NCBI GenBank assembly: GCA_017549145.1 | Contig: JAFYVM010000020.1 | Coordinates: 142,879-206,878, forward strand | Source: Bacteroidales bacterium | Lineage (GTDB): Bacteria; Bacteroidota; Bacteroidia; Bacteroidales; UBA932 | DNA length: 64,000 nt | Direction: 5' to 3' | Part shown: positions 16,467 to 25,505 of the stretch, in pieces | Layout: the number at the start of each line of letters is the position of its first letter | How positions within the stretch are numbered: position 1 is the first letter of the stretch | Made by a program: the position numbers and the translations under genes | The notes under the pieces: model-generated | The model's database searches: none | What the model saw: the letters and a program-made list of their open reading frames with translations, nothing else | Told to the model about the DNA's origin: nothing

Positions 16467-18929
16467 TTAGTTCTGCTTATCTGTAATTTGTGAAGATGTT
16501 CCCTGCGTAGTCCCGTAACTCATTGGTTCGCGGAAACCGATAAGGAAGTCTTTCACAGCCATTCTCTTCTTGCCAGCAAGCTGGAGCTCAGTAATTGAAA
16601 TCGCACCATCAGCAGTGGCAACAGCGAGGAAATTCTTGCTGTCAGAGAGGATTGTTCCAGGAGCGGCAGTCTCAATTCCGCATGTTGCAAGCATCTGAGT
16701 ATATGCCTCTCCAGTTATCTTCTCTGTCTTGTATATCTTCATCTGCTGGACTTTATCTCCCTTAGTCAGCTCTGTGAAAGCTGCAGGATATGGACTAAGT
16801 CCTCTGATCAGATTGTAGATGTTCTTTGTCTTGCCATTCCAATCAACATGGCAGAGCTCGCGGGTGAGCTTCGGCGCTGGCTTGAGAATCTCAGAACCCT
16901 GTACAAAGCTCTTCTGGACTCTAAGCTCAATATTCTCCTCAAGGATGTCCTCGACTGTCTGAACAACTAGCTCTGATCCGATCACCATAAGCTTGTCATG
17001 AACCTCTCCTACTATATCGTCAGGCTCAATGATGCACTGCTCGCGGTAGATGATCTTACCGGTATCCATTCCCTCATCAAGCATAAATGTAGTCACACCT
17101 GTTGCCTTCTCTCCGTTAATCACCGCCCAGTTGATAGGCGCAGCTCCACGGTACTGAGGAAGAAGGGCTGCATGAAGGTTGAATGTTCCGTATTTAGGCA
17201 TATCCCAAACTACCTTTGGAAGCATTCTGAATGCAACTACAACGAATAGGTCTGCATTCCATGCTTTGAGTGCCTCCAGGAACTCCGGATCTTTCAATGA
17301 TATTGGCTGCAGAACAGGGATGCCATTTTCTACAGCATATTTCTTAACTGCGCTTTCGTTTACTTTGAGGCCACGTCCACTGGCTTTGTCTGCCACAGTC
17401 ACAACTCCAACAACGTTGAAACCGTTCTTGCGAAGTGCATCAAGCGGGGCAACAGCAAACTCTGGTGTACCCATGTAAACAATACGCTTTTGTTTCAATA
17501 AGCTCATAACTTTCATTTTGAGTTTTCTCCATGCGCTCTTCAATGCATCCATATTTATGAATGAAGAGTCATTGATTGCCTTCCAGGTAAGAAATATACC
17601 CGTCGGGAATAATATGTAGGAGGAAATGAATACTCCATTAAATGCGGATACTGCTCCATCTCGCGCCAACTTTGTTCCGGAGATATCGATTACCCAATAT
17701 GCTACGAAGAACAGGATAGAGATGATGGCGGGTGTTCCAAGTCCTCCTTTTCTGATCAGCGCACCGAGAGGCGCTCCAATAAAGAAGAAGATAAGACAGG
17801 CTACAGAAAGCGCGAACTTCTTCAGAATCTCGATGTCAATTCTTCGTAGAGTGAATACATAATGGTAGGTCTCGCGTGAATAGCCGGTGAGTGCCATCTG
17901 CATCTCATCAGCGTTGCTTTTAGCTTTCTCCAACGCTTTGATATTTGAGGCGAGGTCCTTCCATGTCATGCCATCTTCCATGACAAAAGGATAATTCCTT
18001 TTTGCTCTACCTGCAGAGTCCAGCTGGTTGCTGTAGCGAAGTGTTCTTGTGCCTAGGAAGGATTTTGTGTTACCGAACCTTGCTGTGTCACTAAGCCTTC
18101 CAATAGAGTCCTGTCCATGTCTTAGCTGTTTGAGGTTCATTGATTTCACCTCGTCATCGAAACGGCTGGTGTCAGACTTCTGGAAAGCATAGTTCTCCAG
18201 TGGAATCAGCATCTCCTGCTTCTGGAAATCAATCTTTTGAAGCTGTAGAGTCGTGTCTCTATATTTCTTCGTGTTGGTTTCCTCGTAGTTGGAACCGTTA
18301 TAAAGTGTAAACGTCAGGAAGGTCTTGTCTTCTGACATCTTCATCAAGGCAGAATCCGCGAGTGTAAGACTGGTGTTTCCTTTGTTTGCAGTGTGGTTGT
18401 ACACCATCACGTTGTGCATGATTCCTGTCTCGTCATTTCTGTCCTGCACTCGAAGGATATATCCATCAATACCATTGTAGAAAGTACCCGTAGGGATTTT
18501 GATTTCCTCCTTGGTCTTTCCGATATCATCCCTTAGCGTAAAGATCTTGTTGTACGCCAGAGGGATGAGGTCATTGGATATGAAGAATGCTCCTACACTG
18601 ATTACAGCGCACACGATACCTAGCGGAATCATCACTCTCTGGAGAGAAATACCGGCCGCCTTGATAGCAAGCAGCTCGTTATTTTCTCCCAATGTTCCAA
18701 GAGTCATCATTGACGCAAGCAATGTTGCTAGTGGCAATGACAATGGAAGCAGTGTTGCTGCTCCCCATCCGAGGAATTCGAGTATGACCTTGAGACTGAG
18801 GCCCTTACCGACCAGTTCGTCGATATAGAGCCACAGGAACTGCATCATCAAAATAAAAACGACCACTAACAGGATCGCGATGAACGGTCCTATAAATGAT
18901 CGTAATATGAATTGATCCAGTTTCTTCAT
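16467..18929 (-). CDS. fmt: Fusion: LptF/LptG-family permease + methionyl-tRNA formyltransferase
   Basis: 820 residues in one uninterrupted frame. Residues 1 to about 465 form a YjgP/YjgQ permease: N-terminal helices, a GENNELLAIKAAGISLQRV coupling segment, a periplasmic jellyroll and three C-terminal helices (about 372-450). From about Met472 the sequence is a complete Fmt: YMGTPEFAV, GRGLKVNES, the formyl-folate site NLHAALLPQYRGAAPINWA with MDTGKIIY, and the C-terminal tRNA-binding domain. Fmt formylates initiator Met-tRNA. An ATG at 17516, with GGAG upstream, could also start a separate Fmt. The gene begins inside the alaS stop (TAATG), suggesting translational coupling. Whether a fused protein exists cannot be told from DNA alone. 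Confidence 0.85.
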   Translation of the reverse strand: MKKLDQFILRSFIGPFIAILLVVVFILMMQFLWLYIDELVGKGLSLKVILEFLGWGAATLLPLSLPLATLLASMMTLGTLGENNELLAIKAAGISLQRVMIPLGIVCAVISVGAFFISNDLIPLAYNKIFTLRDDIGKTKEEIKIPTGTFYNGIDGYILRVQDRNDETGIMHNVMVYNHTANKGNTSLTLADSALMKMSEDKTFLTFTLYNGSNYEETNTKKYRDTTLQLQKIDFQKQEMLIPLENYAFQKSDTSRFDDEVKSMNLKQLRHGQDSIGRLSDTARFGNTKSFLGTRTLRYSNQLDSAGRAKRNYPFVMEDGMTWKDLASNIKALEKAKSNADEMQMALTGYSRETYHYVFTLRRIDIEILKKFALSVACLIFFFIGAPLGALIRKGGLGTPAIISILFFVAYWVIDISGTKLARDGAVSAFNGVFISSYILFPTGIFLTWKAINDSSFINMDALKSAWRKLKMKVMSLLKQKRIVYMGTPEFAVAPLDALRKNGFNVVGVVTVADKASGRGLKVNESAVKKYAVENGIPVLQPISLKDPEFLEALKAWNADLFVVVAFRMLPKVVWDMPKYGTFNLHAALLPQYRGAAPINWAVINGEKATGVTTFMLDEGMDTGKIIYREQCIIEPDDIVGEVHDKLMVIGSELVVQTVEDILEENIELRVQKSFVQGSEILKPAPKLTRELCHVDWNGKTKNIYNLIRGLSPYPAAFTELTKGDKVQQMKIYKTEKITGEAYTQMLATCGIETAAPGTILSDSKNFLAVATADGAISITELQLAGKKRMAVKDFLIGFREPMSYGTTQGTSSQITDKQN

Positions 18930-21544
18930 TATTTTGTCGCTGCCTCAATCATCTTAGCAAGTGCCTCTGAAAGGCCCTCCAGGTTCTTACCACCTGCTAT
19001 TGCAAGACCTGGCTGTCCGCCACCGCCACCAAGGATGAGCTTAGCAGCCTCACGAACATCTGCACCTGCGTTCTTACCAGTCTTTACAAGGTCATCTGTG
19101 TACATGAGAAGGAGCTGTGGCTTGCCTGCTGCCTCAAATGCTGCAGCGATGACAAGGTTCTGAGCCTCCTTCTGAAGCATGAACGCAGCGTTCTTAAGCA
19201 TTACCGGGTCCATTGGAGTATCGATCTTAACAACGTTGACGCCATTCATTTCGACTGCCATGCCCTTGAGTGTACCCTTAAGTGCAAGAGTCTTCTCCTT
19301 GGCAATCTCCTCCATCTGCTTCTTGTATGCTTCATTCTCCTCAACCATCTTTCTGATTGCGCCAGCAAGGTCAGGAACATTGTTGAAGAATGATTTTGCT
19401 GTACGGATTGTTTCAGCCATCTCATCAACCAACGCCTCAGCGCTTACTCCAGTTGTAGCCTCGATACGGCGTACACCAGCTGCGATTGCAGACTCGGCAA
19501 CAAGCTTGAAGTAACCGATCTGACCGGTTGCTGCTGCGTGTGTACCACCGCAAAGCTCGCAAGAGTTACCGAACTTGATTACTCGTACCTTGTCGCCATA
19601 CTTCTCTCCGAAGAGTGCCATGGCACCCATCTCCTGAGCCTCTTCCATAGTGGCGTTACGATTCTCGTTGAGAGGGTAGTTTGCTCTGATGAGAGCGTTT
19701 ACGCGAGCCTCAACCTGCTTTGCCTGCTCCTCGCTGAGCTTCTCGAAGTGTGAGAAGTCGAAGCGGAAGTATTTGTCGCAGACATACGAACCCTTCTGCT
19801 CAACGTGTGTTCCAAGGATCTCGCGGAGAGCCTGGTGGAGGAGGTGAGTCGCAGTGTGGTTGTTCTCGATCTGGAGTCTTCTCTCAGTGTCTACGTGGAG
19901 ACTGAAGCTCTCGCTGCAGTCAGCAGGGATGCGCTCAGCAACGTGGATTGTGAGGTTGTTCTCCTTGATTGTGTTGATGATATTGATCTTTTCTCCGCTC
20001 TCTGAAAGGATGTAGCCGGTGTCTCCTACCTGTCCACCCATCTCAGCGTAGAATGGAGTGCGCTCGAATACGAGCTGATACATTGTCTTGTTCTTTGCCT
20101 TTACAGTACGATGACGTGTGAGCTGAACACCCTCGAGCTCAGTGTAATCGTATCCGAGGAATTCGATGTTGTCGCAGTGAGTGAACTCAACCCAGTCGCC
20201 AGACTCGATTGCTGTTGCGTTACGTGCGCGATCCTTCTGCTTCTGAAGCTCTACCTGGAAGCCCTCGAGGTCAATCTTATAGCCCTTCTCTGAAGCGATC
20301 AGCTCAGAAAGGTCGATAGGGAATCCGAATGTATCGTAGAGTACGAATGCATCCTCGCCTGAGATCAGCTTAGTCTCTGCAGACTTCGCCATGATGTTGT
20401 CCATAAGGCGGATACCTCTGTCAAGAGTGCGGAGGAAAGCCATTTCCTCTTCTCTGATGACGCGCTCGATGAGAGTCTGCTGCTTGACGATTTCTGGATA
20501 GAACTCACCCATATCGTCAACCAGCTGCGGAACGAGGCGGCAGATAAATGGCTCGTTGAAGCCGAGGAAAGTGTAGCCATAACGAACGGCACGACGAAGG
20601 ATACGACGAATAACATATCCTGCCTTTACGTTTGAAGGAAGCTGACCATCTGCGATTGAGAAGCTGATTGCACGGATGTGGTCAGCGATAACACGCATTG
20701 CGATATCTTCCTCTGTTGTATTTCCGTATTTGTGTCCGGAAAGCTCCTCAATCTTTGAGATCATTCCTGTAAACACGTCAGTGTCGTAGTTTGACTGCTT
20801 GCCCTGGAGTGCCATGCAAAGACGCTCAAATCCCATTCCTGTATCAACGTTCTTGTTAGGGAGGAGCTCAAGTTCACCGCTAGCCTTGCGGTTATACTGC
20901 ATGAACACGTTGTTCCAGATTTCGATCACGAGGTGGTGATCCTTGTTTACGAGCGATGCACCAGGAACTGCTGCGCGCTCCTCGTCTGAACGAAGGTCAA
21001 TGTGAATCTCTGAACAAGGACCGCAAGGACCTGTGTCACCCATTTCCCAGAAGTTATCCTTCTTGTTTCCGAGGAGGATACGGTCCTCAGGGAGGTGCTT
21101 CTTCCAAGCTTCCATTGCCTCTACATCGAGTGTTGTGCCGTCTGCCTCTGAACCCTCGAATACAGTAGCGTAAAGTCTGTTCTTGTCGAGCTTGTAAACC
21201 TCTGTGAGGAGCTCCCATGCCCAATCAATGGCCTCAACCTTGAAATAATCTCCAAAACTCCAGTTTCCGAGCATCTCGAACATAGTGTGGTGGTAAGTGT
21301 CGCGGCCGACCTCTTCAAGGTCATTATGCTTTCCGCTCACGCGGAGACATTTCTGGCTGTCAGCAACCCTTTTCCACTTTGCAGGGCTATTGCCGAGGAA
21401 CCAATCTTTGAACTGGTTCATACCGGCATTTGTAAACATTAGGGTAGGGTCGTTCTTTACGACCATAGGCGCCGATGGCACAATCTGGTGACCCTTTGAA
21501 GCAAAGAAGTCAAGGAATGCTTTTCTTATCTCTTTAGATGTCAT
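18929..21544 (-). CDS. alaS: Alanyl-tRNA synthetase
   Basis: 871 residues, full length. It charges tRNA-Ala and edits mischarged Ser and Gly. The class II core begins [19 protein letters not shown], with [18 protein letters not shown]; the editing-domain zinc motifs are [12 protein letters not shown] and [12 protein letters not shown]; the C-Ala segment ends with the [14 protein letters not shown] motif. ATG 21544 is the family start; the frame is open 46 codons further but that extension would cross the promoter at 21583-21614. First gene of the alaS operon. Confidence 0.96.
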   Translation of the reverse strand: MTSKEIRKAFLDFFASKGHQIVPSAPMVVKNDPTLMFTNAGMNQFKDWFLGNSPAKWKRVADSQKCLRVSGKHNDLEEVGRDTYHHTMFEMLGNWSFGDYFKVEAIDWAWELLTEVYKLDKNRLYATVFEGSEADGTTLDVEAMEAWKKHLPEDRILLGNKKDNFWEMGDTGPCGPCSEIHIDLRSDEERAAVPGASLVNKDHHLVIEIWNNVFMQYNRKASGELELLPNKNVDTGMGFERLCMALQGKQSNYDTDVFTGMISKIEELSGHKYGNTTEEDIAMRVIADHIRAISFSIADGQLPSNVKAGYVIRRILRRAVRYGYTFLGFNEPFICRLVPQLVDDMGEFYPEIVKQQTLIERVIREEEMAFLRTLDRGIRLMDNIMAKSAETKLISGEDAFVLYDTFGFPIDLSELIASEKGYKIDLEGFQVELQKQKDRARNATAIESGDWVEFTHCDNIEFLGYDYTELEGVQLTRHRTVKAKNKTMYQLVFERTPFYAEMGGQVGDTGYILSESGEKINIINTIKENNLTIHVAERIPADCSESFSLHVDTERRLQIENNHTATHLLHQALREILGTHVEQKGSYVCDKYFRFDFSHFEKLSEEQAKQVEARVNALIRANYPLNENRNATMEEAQEMGAMALFGEKYGDKVRVIKFGNSCELCGGTHAAATGQIGYFKLVAESAIAAGVRRIEATTGVSAEALVDEMAETIRTAKSFFNNVPDLAGAIRKMVEENEAYKKQMEEIAKEKTLALKGTLKGMAVEMNGVNVVKIDTPMDPVMLKNAAFMLQKEAQNLVIAAAFEAAGKPQLLLMYTDDLVKTGKNAGADVREAAKLILGGGGGQPGLAIAGGKNLEGLSEALAKMIEAATK

Positions 21545-21582
21545 ATCTGTTGTATTTTCAGTAGTATTTACGAAGTAACTTG

Positions 21583-21614
21583 CAAAAATATATAAAAAAT
21601 CCGTAAATGGCAAC
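21583..21614 (-). promoter_or_regulatory. Promoter for the alaS operon
   Basis: Minus strand GTTG (21611-21614), 20 bp, TATTTTTG (21583-21590). Predicted start near 21577 leaves a leader of about 33 nt. It abuts the oppositely directed promoter of the M23 gene. Confidence 0.6.
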
Positions 21615-21615
21615 C

Positions 21616-21647
21616 TTTGCACGATTGTGAAAAAAACATTACCTTTG
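21616..21647 (+). promoter_or_regulatory. Promoter for the M23 peptidase genes
   Basis: TTTG (21616-21619), 20 bp, TACCTTTG (21640-21647), a full consensus match. The predicted transcription start (21652-21655) coincides with the ATG at 21654, implying a leaderless or nearly leaderless message. Confidence 0.65.
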
Positions 21648-21653
21648 CCTGAT

Positions 21654-22607
21654 ATGTCAGGATCAAGAAAATATGTATTCAATCCTCTTACTTTGTCTTA
21701 CGAGGTAAAGGAGGATTCGAAGTTGACCGGACTTGCCAAGAGTCTGAGTTTTCTTGCTGTTACTCTGGTGGTTACAATTTTGATTCTGGTTATTCAGGTG
21801 TCCTTAGGTTTCGACCTTCCTAAGACTGCTATCCTCAGGAAGAAAAATGCCGGACTTACATCGAGAGTCACCTTGTTGAACAGGCAATTGGAGCAGCATA
21901 ACAAGAATCTTTATGCCTTACAGGTCAGGGATGATGGAATTTACCGCTCGATTTTCGGTATGAATGCAATTCCTGAAGAGGTGCGAAACGCCGGATTCAG
22001 TGGTATAAACCGCTATTCTGAATATGATGGAACCTTGAAGGATGCTGCTCAGAAACTGGATCGCCTGATAAAGAAGACTTACATTCAGAGCAAGTCATTT
22101 GATGAGGTGTCGTTGCTGTCAAAACGTATGGAGGAAATGGTGATGTGTATCCCTGCAATTCCTCCAATGGTGCCTGATAAGAGCAAGTATCATTTCTCGA
22201 GTCCTTTTGGTTGGAGATTTCATCCGATTTACCATACTCAGAAGATGCATACGGGAGTGGATCTCGTAATGGATGAAGGTACACCTCTTTACGCAACTGG
22301 TGATGGAGTCGTACATACCGTGAAGTCTGAAGCTACCGGTTATGGTAGGCAGATTGTCATAGACCATGGCTTTGGATACAAGACAAGATATGCTCATATG
22401 CAGAAGGTTATTCTGGAAGTCGGAACACCTGTAAAACGAGGCGATTGTGTTGGATTGAGCGGAAATTCCGGAAGCTCGACAGGAGCCCATCTTCACTATG
22501 AGGTCTTGTATAAAGGTAACCAGGTGAATCCTGCAAACTACTATGATTTGTCAATGACTCCAGAGGAGTATCTGACTATGATCAGGTCATATAAAAAGGA
22601 GGAGTAA
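21654..22607 (+). CDS. M23-family peptidoglycan endopeptidase, membrane-anchored (1)
   Basis: 317 residues. One membrane helix (about 33-53) after a short cytoplasmic tail, a helical stretch with coiled-coil character, then a lysostaphin-like M23 domain near the C terminus. Zinc ligands and catalytic residues are present: HTGVDLVM (His, Asp), the HAHM-like YAHMQKV, and the HLHYEV motif. It should cleave peptide cross-bridges in peptidoglycan, as MepM-type enzymes do. A GTG further upstream starts the longer frame but lies before the -7 element, so ATG 21654 is preferred. Next to a very similar gene. Confidence 0.88.
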   Translation: MSGSRKYVFNPLTLSYEVKEDSKLTGLAKSLSFLAVTLVVTILILVIQVSLGFDLPKTAILRKKNAGLTSRVTLLNRQLEQHNKNLYALQVRDDGIYRSIFGMNAIPEEVRNAGFSGINRYSEYDGTLKDAAQKLDRLIKKTYIQSKSFDEVSLLSKRMEEMVMCIPAIPPMVPDKSKYHFSSPFGWRFHPIYHTQKMHTGVDLVMDEGTPLYATGDGVVHTVKSEATGYGRQIVIDHGFGYKTRYAHMQKVILEVGTPVKRGDCVGLSGNSGSSTGAHLHYEVLYKGNQVNPANYYDLSMTPEEYLTMIRSYKKEE

Positions 22608-22613
22608 GTCGTT

Positions 22614-23567
22614 ATGAGTGAACGTTATATATACGATGAGTCAGATGCTCGTATCAAGACGGAAAAACGTTCGTCGCGTAAAGCGTTCAGACGCTATGCG
22701 CGCATTGCTCTGGCGGCTGTAACGGTCTCCATAATATATTACACCGTGTTTGCTTTGTGCTTCAGTACAGCGACAGAGCGTAGATTGAAAAAGGAGAATA
22801 AAGCTTTAGCTAGCGTACTCCCTCAACTGGAGGAAAAAGAGAGGCTTATGTCAGATGTCATTCTGCATTTGAATGTGAGAGATAACGCTATTTATGAGGA
22901 AATCTTCAAGGCTGCAGCTCCTCATGTGAGTTCAAGTAATTCGATTGATCTTTTAGGTGGATTGGATACTATTCCAGACAGGAAACTTGTAGGTGAGACT
23001 GGTAAGAAGCTGGACCATCTGATGGGGGTCTCTCAGACCGTTGAGGAAACATTCCGGGAGATTGCCAAAATAGTTGACTCTGCCGGATTTGTTGCTCCTC
23101 CGATGAGTATGCCGATGAAGAATGTCTCATTTGCTCAGGTAGGCGCTTCTGTGGGAATGAAGATGAATCCGTTCTACAAGATGCCTGTGATGCATGATGG
23201 TCTGGATATAATATCGTCTCCTGGAGAGTTGGTTTATGCTGCTGGTGGTGGAGTGGTTTCTGATGTGACTCATTCTCGAAAGGGGCTTGGTAATGTGGTC
23301 ACTATCAAGCATAAAGGCGGATATTATACGAGGTATGCACACCTCGGAGATATATATGTGGATCTTGGAATGACGGTCAGAAGAGGACAGAAAGTCGGTG
23401 CTGTGGGAGTGGCAAATAATAACTCTTATGCACCTCACCTTCATTATATGGTGAAAAAGGATTCCGTTGCTCTGAATCCAGTGAATTTCTTCCATGCTTC
23501 GGTGCACCCTGAGGAGTATGCAAATATGATGATCATGTCCGCCTTGACCGGACAATCAATGGACTAG
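22614..23567 (+). CDS. M23-family peptidoglycan endopeptidase, membrane-anchored (2)
   Basis: 317 residues, same length and layout as the preceding protein: a basic cytoplasmic tail, one membrane helix (about 33-52), a coiled-coil-like stretch, then an M23 domain. Ligand motifs MHDGLDIISS and APHLHYMV are intact, so it should be active, although the loop between them differs (NNNSYAPHLHY for SSTGAHLHY). Six base pairs separate the two genes, so they form one operon. The pair probably arose by duplication; distinct substrates or partners are possible. Confidence 0.87.
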   Translation: MSERYIYDESDARIKTEKRSSRKAFRRYARIALAAVTVSIIYYTVFALCFSTATERRLKKENKALASVLPQLEEKERLMSDVILHLNVRDNAIYEEIFKAAAPHVSSSNSIDLLGGLDTIPDRKLVGETGKKLDHLMGVSQTVEETFREIAKIVDSAGFVAPPMSMPMKNVSFAQVGASVGMKMNPFYKMPVMHDGLDIISSPGELVYAAGGGVVSDVTHSRKGLGNVVTIKHKGGYYTRYAHLGDIYVDLGMTVRRGQKVGAVGVANNNSYAPHLHYMVKKDSVALNPVNFFHASVHPEEYANMMIMSALTGQSMD

Positions 23568-23581
23568 TTAATATTTTATAT

Positions 23582-23899
23582 ATGGAAAAGTACTTATACA
23601 CAATTGGAGAGGTTTCTGAACTTCTCGAAGAAAGTGTGTCATGTATTCGTTTTTGGTCAGATAGTTTCCCAAAGTTTATCAATCCCAGGAGAAATGCTAA
23701 GGGAAACCGTATGTATACCAAAGAGGATATCGAAACCTTTAAGCATGTCCAGATGCTTCTTAAGGTTGAGGGCTTGACTATCGAAGGTGCTGCAAAGAGA
23801 CTGAAAGGTGAAAAGAAGGAGGTTATCAATAAGGCTCGAGTGCTTGAAAGTCTTAAGAATATCCAACAGCAGCTTCTGGAAATCAGAGAAGAATTGTAA
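23582..23899 (+). CDS. MerR-family HTH protein
   Basis: 105 residues. An N-terminal MerR-type winged helix (YTIGEVSELLEESVSCIRFWSDSFP, then YTKEDIETFKHVQMLL) is followed by a coiled-coil tail rich in Lys and Glu. There is no effector-binding domain or metal-binding cysteine pair. Fourteen bp after the second peptidase gene and 3 bp before nif3. Its targets are unknown; as a short MerR protein it might control its own operon. Confidence 0.8.
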   Translation: MEKYLYTIGEVSELLEESVSCIRFWSDSFPKFINPRRNAKGNRMYTKEDIETFKHVQMLLKVEGLTIEGAAKRLKGEKKEVINKARVLESLKNIQQQLLEIREEL

Positions 23900-23902
23900 G
23901 CT

Positions 23903-24679
23903 ATGAAAGTAAAAGATATAGTAGCTGTAATCGAAGAGTTTGCACCACTTGCTATCCAGGAAGGATGGGATAATAGTGGTCTATGCGTAGGCTCGCCAGA
24001 AGATGAAGTGTCTTCTGTGCTTTTGGCGTTGGACTGCACGGAAACTCTTGTGGATGAGGCTATTGAGTGTGGCGCAGATATGATTGTTACCCATCATCCG
24101 CTTATTTTTTCGGGACTGAAGAAGATATCTCCGGAAGATCAGGTGGGGGCGGCTGTAATCAAGGCGATCAAGCATGGTATTGCAATTTATGCTGCCCATA
24201 CTAGTGCGGATAAGGTGATTGCAGGAGTTAGTGGCGCCATGGCAGCTAAACTTAATCTGACAGATGTTCAAATTCTGGATGAGGATGGTGAGGGAACAGG
24301 TCTGGGGGTTGTGGGAAATCTGCCTGAGCCGTTGACGGCAGAGCAGATGATTGCTCTTATCAAAGAAAAGTTTGAATTGAAGATGCTTAAGTCTTCAAAG
24401 CCGTTGGAAGGTACAATTTCACGCGTAGCAATGTGCGGCGGTTCCGGCGGCTCACTTATTGGTGCTGCAAAGCGTTCAGGTGCGCATATATATATAAGTG
24501 GTGATATATCGTATCATAATTTCTTCGCCCCAGAGGGATTTATGATAGCAGATATCGGCCACTATGAGAGTGAAATAGAAATAGTTAATATTTTATTTTC
24601 TTTGATAAAGAAAAATTTTCCTACCTTTGCGGTTCGCATTACGCAGAATATAAATAGTAACCCGATATATTATTTTTAA
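23903..24679 (+). CDS. Nif3-like dinuclear metal center protein (DUF34)
   Basis: 258 residues. Nif3/YbgI proteins form toroidal hexamers with a two-metal site; their exact cellular role is unsettled (they are sometimes annotated as GTP cyclohydrolase I type 2). Metal-binding motifs visible: MIVTHHPLIFSG (His-His), AHTSADKV where most members have HTNLD, and C-terminal DIGHYESE. The last residues (after about 240) are unusual and overlap a promoter for the next gene. Tightly linked to the MerR gene upstream and to the zinc-ribbon gene downstream, an arrangement I recall from other Bacteroidetes. Confidence 0.85.
   Translation: MKVKDIVAVIEEFAPLAIQEGWDNSGLCVGSPEDEVSSVLLALDCTETLVDEAIECGADMIVTHHPLIFSGLKKISPEDQVGAAVIKAIKHGIAIYAAHTSADKVIAGVSGAMAAKLNLTDVQILDEDGEGTGLGVVGNLPEPLTAEQMIALIKEKFELKMLKSSKPLEGTISRVAMCGGSGGSLIGAAKRSGAHIYISGDISYHNFFAPEGFMIADIGHYESEIEIVNILFSLIKKNFPTFAVRITQNINSNPIYYF
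24601..24629 (+). promoter_or_regulatory. Promoter inside the 3' end of nif3
   Basis: TTTG (24601-24604), 17 bp, TACCTTTG (24622-24629). Spacer slightly short, but the -7 element is perfect. It would give the zinc-ribbon gene a start near 24636 with a leader of about 49 nt. Confidence 0.5.
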
Positions 24680-24684
24680 GCGAT

Positions 24685-25494
24685 ATGGCTAAAAAGACAA
24701 AGAAAATCGAAACTCCTATTGACCAGAGGGAGACCTTCGTATCGATTCAGAAGAGTTTTGCAGACTCAGATCTCTCTGTAGCTGAGAAACTTAAGACTCT
24801 TTATGTGCTTCAGCAGGCAGACACTGCAATTGATAAGATCTATCAGCTTAGAGGTGAGCTTCCTATGGAGGTTGAGAACCTTGAGACTGAGATTGCAGAG
24901 CTCAACGCTAAGGTTGCACGTATTTCTGAACTCATCGAGGAATATACAAAAGCGGTTGCTGAGAACAAGAATAACATCGTTGATTGCGATGCTCAGATCG
25001 AGAAGTATAAGTCTCAGCTTGACAATATCTCAAACAGTCGTGAGTATGACTCTTTGAATAAGGAGATTGAGAACCAGGGACTTCTCAGACAGATTGCAGA
25101 GAAGAATATCTACGAGTATAAGGAGCGCATTCTTGATAAGAAGACTGAGCTTGAGGTAGTGAAGGAGAAGATGGCTGTGAGAAACGACGACCTTAAGGCA
25201 AAGCAGGAAGAGCTTGCTACAATCGTTGAGGCTACATCCAAGGAGGAGGAGAAGCTCAGCAAGGAGAGAGAGGCTTGTGCTGCAAAGATCGATGCAAGAA
25301 CAATGAGCGCATACGATCGTATCAGAAAGAGCAACAACAATCACCTTGCTGTTGTATCAGTATTCAACAATGACTCTTGCGGTGGTTGCTTCAACACAAT
25401 CGCTCCACAGAGACTTATTGATATCGCTGCAAACAAGAAGATGATCATCTGCGAGTATTGCGGAAGAATTCTTGTGAATCCAGATTTTGAATAA
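24685..25494 (+). CDS. Coiled-coil protein with C4 zinc ribbon
   Basis: 269 residues. A long antiparallel coiled coil (about 20-215, dense in Glu, Lys and Leu) ends in a zinc ribbon with two Cys pairs: CGGCFNTI and CEYCGRILV. This matches the CT398/HP0958-type family (C4-type zinc-ribbon, DUF164-like), proteins proposed to bind RNA or secretion and transcription factors in other phyla. Its exact job here is unknown. It has its own promoter at 24601 and is followed 11 bp later by dnaB. Confidence 0.8.
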   Translation: MAKKTKKIETPIDQRETFVSIQKSFADSDLSVAEKLKTLYVLQQADTAIDKIYQLRGELPMEVENLETEIAELNAKVARISELIEEYTKAVAENKNNIVDCDAQIEKYKSQLDNISNSREYDSLNKEIENQGLLRQIAEKNIYEYKERILDKKTELEVVKEKMAVRNDDLKAKQEELATIVEATSKEEEKLSKEREACAAKIDARTMSAYDRIRKSNNNHLAVVSVFNNDSCGGCFNTIAPQRLIDIAANKKMIICEYCGRILVNPDFE

Positions 25495-25505
25495 TAGTCC
25501 TTATT

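Noticed and set aside
21627-21653. GTG start for the first M23 peptidase
   Set aside because: It lies upstream of the -7 element of a full-consensus promoter, so it would not be in the message.
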